DNA of 9,380 nt from Vulcanimicrobiota bacterium (GTDB taxonomy: Bacteria; Vulcanimicrobiota; Vulcanimicrobiia; Vulcanimicrobiales; Vulcanimicrobiaceae). A program made the position numbers and the translations under genes. Positions 1 through 4,234 of the stretch are shown piece after piece. Under the pieces are notes generated by a model, which saw only the letters and a program-made list of their open reading frames with translations, made no database searches and had not been told where the DNA came from. The number at the start of each line of letters is the position of its first letter. The stretch's first letter is position 1. The stretch spans positions 1,501-10,880 of the forward strand of contig JACRUB010000179.1 in assembly GCA_014305015.1 (NCBI GenBank), written 5' to 3'.

Positions 1-19
1 AAAATTTAATATTTAAGCA

Positions 20-45
20 GTTAAGCGCTGGGCGGCATGGGGTAT
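20..45 (+). promoter_or_regulatory. Candidate SigB-type promoter of the small Cys/His protein gene
   Basis: GTTAAG at 20-25 and a perfect GGGTAT at 40-45 are separated by 14 nt. The Bacillus SigB / actinobacterial SigF consensus is GTTTAA, 12-15 nt, GGGTAT, so the -10 matches fully and the -35 matches at about 4 of 6 positions. A start near 52 would give a leader of about 38 nt with a good ribosome site before the GTG at 91. A direct repeat TTAAGC (13-18 and 21-26) overlaps the -35. The same bases can be read as a weak sigma-70 promoter (TTAAGC, 16 nt, TATTCT at 43-48), so sigma specificity is inferred. Confidence 0.45.
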
Positions 46-58
46 TCTGCTTAGCGTG

Positions 59-72
59 GAAGCGACCGCTTC
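59..72 (+). repeat. Short inverted repeat in the leader of the small Cys/His protein gene
   Basis: GAAGCG at 59-64 and CGCTTC at 67-72 are perfect inverted arms with only AC between them. As RNA this would open to a 5-bp stem with a 4-nt loop. It lies just upstream of the ribosome-binding site (79-83), so it could be a small leader hairpin or an operator half-site pair. Such a short repeat may also be chance. Confidence 0.35.
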
Positions 73-77
73 ATGGC

Positions 78-83
78 GAGGAG
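78..83 (+). promoter_or_regulatory. Ribosome-binding site that selects the GTG start at 91
   Basis: GAGGAG at 78-83 is a strong Shine-Dalgarno sequence, 7 nt before the GTG at 91. An in-frame ATG at 73 lies upstream of and partly against this motif and has no comparable site of its own, so the GTG is preferred. Confidence 0.65.
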
Positions 84-90
84 AGAGACA

Positions 91-360
91 GTGGCAAAGA
101 ACAAGGTTCAAGCAGTGTACGAACTTCGCGAGGCGGCGGAAGAACATGCCCGCGCCGATGCAGAAATTGACGCCGACCGTTCGCCTGCAAACGTTGACCG
201 GCTGCTTGCGGCCAAAGAACGCCTCGAAGTCAAGACGGTTGAAGCCATTGAGGCATGCGAGCATTGCGGCGACAACCATTGCGACGATGAGTCGCATCAA
301 AAGAAGACCAACGTAATCAAAGTGGAGTTTGCGAAGAACGAAGGTGGCGAGACCGGCTAG
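91..360 (+). CDS. Small acidic protein with a Cys/His cluster, unknown function
   Basis: I do not recognise this family. The predicted product is 89 residues from the GTG at 91; the alternative ATG at 73 would add six. Residues 1-55 are highly charged and rich in Ala, Glu and Arg, consistent with one or two amphipathic helices or a short coiled coil. Residues 56-64 then give C-x2-C-x4-C (C56, C59, C64) with H58, H63 and H69 close by, a cluster that could bind Zn or another metal. The tail (70-89) is basic, then acidic. There is no signal peptide or membrane segment, so it is probably cytoplasmic. It has its own upstream SigB-like promoter and good ribosome site, and it converges on an anti-sigma factor gene with a 4-nt overlap. 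A role in the stress response is only inferred from that context. Coding status is supported by the RBS, promoter and composition but not by a known homolog. Confidence 0.7.
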   Translation: MAKNKVQAVYELREAAEEHARADAEIDADRSPANVDRLLAAKERLEVKTVEAIEACEHCGDNHCDDESHQKKTNVIKVEFAKNEGGETG

Positions 361-782
361 GTCGCGCCGTGGCCGTTTCCGTCTTCGGCCGTATCGCGGC
401 GGCGAGTGAGCCGCACGACCGTACCGTTTTCGGAATAGGTAATCGTGTTCATGAACGCGCGCATGATGGTCATGCCGAACCCGCGCGAGGGGATTACATC
501 GGGCGGTTGGACCGGCGCCGTTTGCTGGAATCCGCGGCCCGTGTCGCGCACTTCGATGACGAGTTCGTTGCCCTGGCAACTGCATCGAACCGTAAATGAT
601 CCGCCATCGCGCTGCAGTCCATGCTCGGCCGCATTGCTGAGTGCTTCACCTGCAGCCAACTCGATCTCCGAGACTTCGCGTCCGTCAAAACCACAAGAGC
701 GCGCAAAATTCGCGACTGCACTACGAGCGATCGCGACATTCTTGGGCTCGCTACGATAGGTAGCGGAATACCGACCGGACAT
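357..782 (-). CDS. RsbW/SpoIIAB-like anti-sigma regulatory factor (HATPase_c_2 serine kinase)
   Basis: The 141-residue product is a compact GHKL-fold ATPase of the anti-sigma/serine-kinase family. It is expected to bind a SigB/SigF-type sigma factor in the cytoplasm and be released when it binds or phosphorylates an STAS anti-anti-sigma partner. Visible motifs, numbered from the ATG at 782, are the N-box in EIELAAGEALSNAAEHG (E46, N50), the G1 box DTGRGF (D80) and the ATP-lid glycines SRGFGM (99-104), followed by the usual closing strands ending VVRLTRR. Length is typical for a single-domain RsbW-like protein. An in-frame TTG two codons upstream (788) is an alternative start; GGGG at 793-796 is spaced better for the ATG. 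No cognate sigma factor or antagonist lies in the window, so the gene is an orphan here. Its stop shares CTAG with the convergent small gene. A SigB-like promoter lies 37 nt upstream, suggesting autoregulation. Confidence 0.88.
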   Translation of the reverse strand: MSGRYSATYRSEPKNVAIARSAVANFARSCGFDGREVSEIELAAGEALSNAAEHGLQRDGGSFTVRCSCQGNELVIEVRDTGRGFQQTAPVQPPDVIPSRGFGMTIMRAFMNTITYSENGTVVRLTRRRDTAEDGNGHGAT

Positions 783-818
783 TGGCAATGAACCCCGGCG
801 TGCTGCTTGCCTTGTAGA

Positions 819-843
819 GTACCCGGATAAAACGGGCCTAAAC
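819..843 (-). promoter_or_regulatory. Candidate SigB-type promoter of the anti-sigma factor gene
   Basis: Read on the minus strand, GTTTAG (843-838) and GGGTAC (824-819) are separated by exactly 13 nt. Each hexamer differs from the SigB consensus (GTTTAA, GGGTAT) at one base. Transcription would begin near 812 and give a leader of about 25-30 nt before the start codon. In Bacillus the rsbW gene is itself transcribed from a SigB promoter, so this arrangement makes biological sense. A sigma factor of this class has not been seen in the window, so the assignment is inferred. Confidence 0.5.
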
Positions 844-870
844 CCCTACAGTGCGAATAGAGGGCCGGGC

Positions 871-943
871 GGGCGATTAGCTCAGCTGGTAGAGCGCCTC
901 GTTTACACCGAGGATGTCGGCGGTTCGAGTCCGTCATCGCCCA
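871..943 (+). tRNA. tRNA-Val (anticodon UAC)
   Basis: A complete 73-nt cloverleaf can be drawn. The acceptor stem GGGCGAT (871-877) pairs with ATCGCCC (936-942), with discriminator A943. The D stem is GCTC/GAGC (880-883/892-895). The anticodon stem CCTCG/CGAGG (897-901/909-913) encloses loop TTTACAC, with anticodon TAC at 904-906 reading the valine codon GTA. The T stem GGCGG/CCGTC (919-923/931-935, one G-T wobble) encloses TTCGAGT. No CCA is encoded, so the end must be added after transcription. It stands alone between the divergent anti-sigma gene and the next plus-strand gene. I see no convincing terminator after it, only a pyrimidine-rich stretch at 952-967. Confidence 0.97.
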
Positions 944-987
944 AATTTACGGCTCTTTTCCTTTCTGCTGTTGTTGCCGCCGCGCTC

Positions 988-1006
988 ATGTATGTCTAAG
1001 ATACAT
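988..1006. repeat. Inverted repeat, possible operator upstream of the ECH-family gene
   Basis: ATGTAT (988-993) and ATACAT (1001-1006) are perfect inverted arms around a 7-nt spacer, a geometry typical of a dimeric repressor site. A weak promoter-like pair, TTGCCG (974-979) and TAAGAT (998-1003) with 18 nt between, would place the -10 inside the repeat. GC-rich flanks (GCCGC at 979-983 and GCGGC at 1014-1018) could extend it into a larger hairpin. No regulator gene is adjacent, so the role is open. Confidence 0.3.
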
Positions 1007-1072
1007 TTCGCTTGCGGCGCCTAAGCCGAAAGAAAAATAGCTCGTAAATTACAAAAAAATGGGGTTGGAATT

Positions 1073-1861
1073 GTGGCAGTAGACTCAGCAGCACTGAAAA
1101 ATTTGTTGGTCGAAGAGGCTGGCGGGATCCTCAGGATTACGTTAAACCGGCCGGAGAAGAGGAATGCCCTTTCGGTTGAGTTGATGACGGAATTGACGCA
1201 AGTCATCGATGACGTTGGAGCGGATCATAGCAATCGGGTGGTGATTCTCGCTGCTGAGGGGCCGGCGTTTAGTGCGGGGCACGATTTGCGCGAGATGCTC
1301 GAGCGCGATATCCAAGAGTACCGCCGCACGTTCGACGTCTGCGTGCAACTGATGCGGGCGATCCAACGGATTGCGCAGCCTGTAATTGCCGAAGTCTCCG
1401 GGATTGCCACTGCCGCCGGGTGTCAGCTCGTCGCGACGTGCGATCTTGCCGTGGCGGCGGACACCGCCAAGTTCGCAACTCCCGGGGTGAAGATCGGTTT
1501 GTTCTGCACGACGCCGATGGTTGCGCTCACGCGCGCAATCGGGCGAAAGCGAGCGATGCAAATGTTACTGACCGGGGATTTCATCGATGCCACAACGGCA
1601 CAGGACTGGGGTCTGATCAACGCTGCGGTACCGGCAGGCCAACTCCGCGGCGCGACGCAGACGCTAGCCGAAAAGATCGTGCAAGCGGCGAGCTCCGTCG
1701 TCGAACTCGGAAAAGCGGCCTTCTACGCGCAAATCGATTTGGATCAGGCCGCGGCATATACGTACGCAAAAGAAGTCATGAGTACGAATGCTGCTACCGA
1801 AGATGCACAAGAAGGCATGTCCGCGTTCGTGAATAAGCGGCAACCGAAATGGACCAGGTAG
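1073..1861 (+). CDS. ECHDC3-like enoyl-CoA hydratase/isomerase superfamily protein, catalytic glutamates replaced
   Basis: The 262-residue product has the crotonase fold at normal family length: the N-terminal NRPEKRNALS segment (25-34), the oxyanion-hole segment FSAGHDLREM (66-75), the core TAAGCQLVATCDLAVAAD (113-130) and FATPGVKIGLFCTTP (134-148), and a C-terminal EGMSAFVNKRQPKW (247-260). The core matches, from memory, the mitochondrial enoyl-CoA hydratase domain-containing protein 3 (ECHDC3) better than classical hydratase. By alignment to rat mitochondrial crotonase, the catalytic Glu144 is Q118 and Glu164 is G138, so normal 2-enoyl-CoA hydration is doubtful. Acyl-CoA binding with another reaction (isomerase, hydrolase) or a non-hydratase role is possible. 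Start is GTG at 1073 with weak GGGG at 1061-1064. It is probably cytoplasmic and monocistronic, and no other fatty-acid gene lies nearby to name a substrate. Confidence 0.9.
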   Translation: MAVDSAALKNLLVEEAGGILRITLNRPEKRNALSVELMTELTQVIDDVGADHSNRVVILAAEGPAFSAGHDLREMLERDIQEYRRTFDVCVQLMRAIQRIAQPVIAEVSGIATAAGCQLVATCDLAVAADTAKFATPGVKIGLFCTTPMVALTRAIGRKRAMQMLLTGDFIDATTAQDWGLINAAVPAGQLRGATQTLAEKIVQAASSVVELGKAAFYAQIDLDQAAAYTYAKEVMSTNAATEDAQEGMSAFVNKRQPKWTR

Positions 1862-1933
1862 GCGAATTTAACAATCGCTTTACACTGGTTACGGCGGGCT
1901 AACGCTTCCTTGAATGTGGCCGATTAAGTAGAT

Positions 1934-4036
1934 GTGACGGTCGCTGCGACCCGGGCGCTTTCAACCCGGGTTCTCGAGGTTTTGGAAGAGCTCAACGTAC
2001 TGCTCGTTTCGCAAGATGCAGGCGCTGCGTTGCAATTTGCAGTGACACGTTTGCCTGAACTCTTGGATGCGGATCGCGCGTTCGTCTATCAGATTTCAAA
2101 AGATCGCAAGCGATTGATCGTCACGCATGAATCGTTTGGTGCCGAACCCTCATTGCTCGGCCTCTCGCAACCGATTGCACAATTGCCAGCGATTACCGGA
2201 CAAGCCGTGCGAACCGGCAAGCAAGTCTTCATTGACAACCTCGCGCTCTTCCCGATCACTGACCGGCAACGCCGCTCGCTGCGTTTTAGCAAAGTCGTTT
2301 CAACCATCATGACGCCGTTCGGCGTCGAAAGAAAATTTGCGGGCATCCTTGCGATCGACGTTTTCAACCGCCCGCGCGTCTGGGACAAGCCGGCGCTCGA
2401 CGGATGTGCGCGTATTGCGGGCCGTCTGGGTAAGACGATCGGGCTTTCTGGCCGCGGGGCGCACTTGAGTTCAGACTCTGGGGTTGTAGAAACCAAATCG
2501 GCTCAATTGACGGTGCTCGCGAATCTCTCGCAAACGTTTGCAACTGCACACGAAGTGCAGCCCGTCATCGATGCCGTCATCGATGAACTCGGGATGCTCT
2601 ACGGCACGGGCGCCATTACGATCTACACAAGCGCCGAGAATTCCAGCCGCGAGATTAAAGAAGCCTTCTCAACCGGCGAGCTTCTCGTGCGCGCCAATAA
2701 CGGAACGACGCGCTATGTTGTGCCGCTCGGCGTGGACGACGAAATAATCGGTGCGCTCGACCTGCAAGCGAAATCAAAACTCTCAGCAGACGACGCACAA
2801 TTCTTGCAGACCGTCGCGCGTCTCTCGGGCAGTGCGCTCGCACAAGCCGAACGCTTGGAACGCTTGCAATCCGAATCGACCACCGATCGTTTGACCGGCC
2901 TGTCCAACTACCGCTCTCTGATGGAGCAATACGGTGAGGTGTTCGCGCAGGCGAAGGCATCAAAGCGCGCGCTTGCGGCGATGCTCGTCGACGTCGACGG
3001 ACTGCGGCAAGTTGACTCAAAACTCGGCTACGGTATCGGTGATGACGTGCTTGAGTACGTCGCGCGCCAAATCAAAGCAACGATTCCGCCCGATGCGCTC
3101 GCCGCACGGTACGGCAACGACGAATTCATGGTGTTGCTCCCCGACACCACCGTGGAAATGGCGACGCGCACGGCTAAACGTCTGATCGAGCGCATTTCGG
3201 AAGACAGTCCGAGTGACTTGCCGCCGACGACCGTCAGCATCGGGATAGCCAACGCGCCCACGCATACTTCTCAAGCCGACACGCTCTTGGATCTGGCCGA
3301 GAAGGCGCTCTACGTTGCGAAATACGGCGGCCGCAATCGCGTCCACGTCGTGAGCAAAAACGTTAACGCCGAATGGGAAAAGCTTGCGATGGAGGCCCTT
3401 TTTGCGGTGCTGACGGCCAAGCAATTTTCAACTGGCCCGCAAGCGGTCGAGAAAGCGGCGGAACGTCTCGCTCAGTCGGGCAATCGCAACCTCGACATGG
3501 CTCTTGCGCTTGCTCAAGCAGTCGACGTGCGTGACAAGTACACCAGCGGACATTCGCATGCGGTTTCCAATTATTCACTCAAGCTCGCGAAGGCGCTATT
3601 TTTCGGCGAAGCGCAGCTGGAAGAAGTTCGCCTCGGAGCGCTTCTCCATGACGTCGGCAAGATCGGCACGCCCGAACACATTCTGGGTAAGAACGGTCCG
3701 CTAACGGACGAAGAGTTCGCGATCATGCGCAACCACCCCGAAGATGGTGCGCGCATTTTGGCGCCGATCCCCTCCATGCGCCGTGTCTCCTCGATCGTCG
3801 AAGCGCATCAAGAGAACTGGGACGGAAGCGGCTATCCGTTCAAATTGTCCGGCGAAGAAATCCCAAGGGCCGCCCGGATCGTTAGTATTGCAGATGCCTA
3901 CCACGCAATGGTGAGCACGCGACCGTACCGCAAGGGGATGTCTGTGGATAAAGCATGCGGCATCCTCACGAATGGTGCGGGAAAACAGTGGGATGCGCGG
4001 CTCGTGGAAACTTTTGTAAAGCTTCAGGCAGGGTAG
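1934..4036 (+). CDS. GAF-GAF-GGDEF-HD-GYP signalling protein, probable c-di-GMP phosphodiesterase
   Basis: This 700-residue soluble protein senses a signal through two N-terminal GAF-like domains (about 15-165 and 190-305), joined by a helical linker to a GGDEF domain (315-472) and a C-terminal HD-GYP domain (515-695). The HD-GYP half keeps H540, the HD pair (H572, D573) with K576, the NHP histidine H601, H625, GYP at 633-635 and D654. The frequent second histidine after H625 is Gln626. It should hydrolyse c-di-GMP to pGpG or GMP. The GGDEF half looks degenerate: the signature is GNDEF (394-398), the guanine-contact Asn (PleD N335) is D361, and no RxxD inhibitory site precedes it, so it may only bind GTP. 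No membrane segment is seen. Start GTG at 1934 lacks a clear Shine-Dalgarno. A weak promoter candidate is TTTACA (1879-1884) with TAACGC (1900-1905). The gene ends shortly before a structured region and terminator. Confidence 0.93.
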   Translation: MTVAATRALSTRVLEVLEELNVLLVSQDAGAALQFAVTRLPELLDADRAFVYQISKDRKRLIVTHESFGAEPSLLGLSQPIAQLPAITGQAVRTGKQVFIDNLALFPITDRQRRSLRFSKVVSTIMTPFGVERKFAGILAIDVFNRPRVWDKPALDGCARIAGRLGKTIGLSGRGAHLSSDSGVVETKSAQLTVLANLSQTFATAHEVQPVIDAVIDELGMLYGTGAITIYTSAENSSREIKEAFSTGELLVRANNGTTRYVVPLGVDDEIIGALDLQAKSKLSADDAQFLQTVARLSGSALAQAERLERLQSESTTDRLTGLSNYRSLMEQYGEVFAQAKASKRALAAMLVDVDGLRQVDSKLGYGIGDDVLEYVARQIKATIPPDALAARYGNDEFMVLLPDTTVEMATRTAKRLIERISEDSPSDLPPTTVSIGIANAPTHTSQADTLLDLAEKALYVAKYGGRNRVHVVSKNVNAEWEKLAMEALFAVLTAKQFSTGPQAVEKAAERLAQSGNRNLDMALALAQAVDVRDKYTSGHSHAVSNYSLKLAKALFFGEAQLEEVRLGALLHDVGKIGTPEHILGKNGPLTDEEFAIMRNHPEDGARILAPIPSMRRVSSIVEAHQENWDGSGYPFKLSGEEIPRAARIVSIADAYHAMVSTRPYRKGMSVDKACGILTNGAGKQWDARLVETFVKLQAG

Positions 4037-4053
4037 GTTTAACGCGGGAGGGG

Positions 4054-4177
4054 GGCCACTCGAACGCAAGAAACGGTCCCATTTCCCCGCTCTTAATTCG
4101 TGGGCTTTGCGAGCGAGTGGCCTTGCATAAAAGACGTCGCCCACACCCGGTAAAGCGCGCAAGTGCTTTACGCGACG
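4054..4177 (+). ncRNA. Structured intergenic RNA: candidate leader/attenuator or 3' UTR element
   Basis: Two stem systems can be drawn by eye. The first is closed by a perfect 9-bp helix GGCCACTCG/CGAGTGGCC (4054-4062 with 4114-4122), then after a 2x2 internal loop CGCAA/TTGCG (4065-4069 with 4107-4111), then CCCA/TGGG (4078-4081 with 4101-4104). The second is a 9-bp stem (4150-4158 with 4163-4171, one G-U) capped by a GCAA (GNRA) tetraloop, framed by CGTCG/CGACG (4135-4139 with 4173-4177). An intrinsic terminator follows after two nucleotides. I compared it mentally with cobalamin, c-di-GMP (GEMM), ydaO, T-box, TPP, 6S, SRP and RNase P signatures and found no convincing match. It could be the leader of the DUF5693-csaB-ileS operon, the 3' end of the c-di-GMP gene transcript, or an independent small RNA. 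Confidence 0.5.
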
Positions 4178-4179
4178 AC

Positions 4180-4217
4180 AGAACGGGCCTGCCTACGGCG
4201 GGCCCTTCTGGTTTTTT
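4180..4217 (+). terminator. Intrinsic (Rho-independent) terminator
   Basis: GGGCCTGCC (4185-4193) and GGCGGGCCC (4197-4205) form a 9-bp stem with one T-G wobble around loop TAC. It is extended by AGAA/TTCT (4180-4183 with 4206-4209, C4184 bulged) and followed by GG and six T (4212-4217). This is a strong canonical terminator on the plus strand. It ends the upstream c-di-GMP gene transcript, but it sits so close to the next start (GTG at 4235) that there is little room for a separate promoter. Conditional read-through is therefore an attractive possibility. Confidence 0.9.
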
Positions 4218-4234
4218 AGCGAAGTTCGCGCCCC

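Noticed and set aside
13..585. 190-codon minus-strand open frame across the small protein and the anti-sigma gene
   Set aside because: It overlaps two better supported genes, lacks a plausible domain, and would cover the SigB-like promoter region of the small gene.
494..937. Minus-strand open frame of 147 codons running out of the tRNA region
   Set aside because: Its first residues are the antisense of the tRNA-Val gene, a common false ORF, and the rest overlaps the anti-sigma gene in another frame.
4037..4061. GTTTAA at 4037-4042 as a third SigB-type -35 box
   Set aside because: The sequence 12-15 nt downstream contains nothing like GGGTAT, so the exact -35 match appears accidental.
4037..4217. 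Known riboswitch or housekeeping RNA (cobalamin, GEMM c-di-GMP, ydaO, T-box, 6S, RNase P)
   Set aside because: Only short fragments resemble these (for example GACAGAAC and CCTGCC near 4178-4193). The core conserved blocks of each class are missing and the length does not fit RNase P. An Infernal search would settle this.
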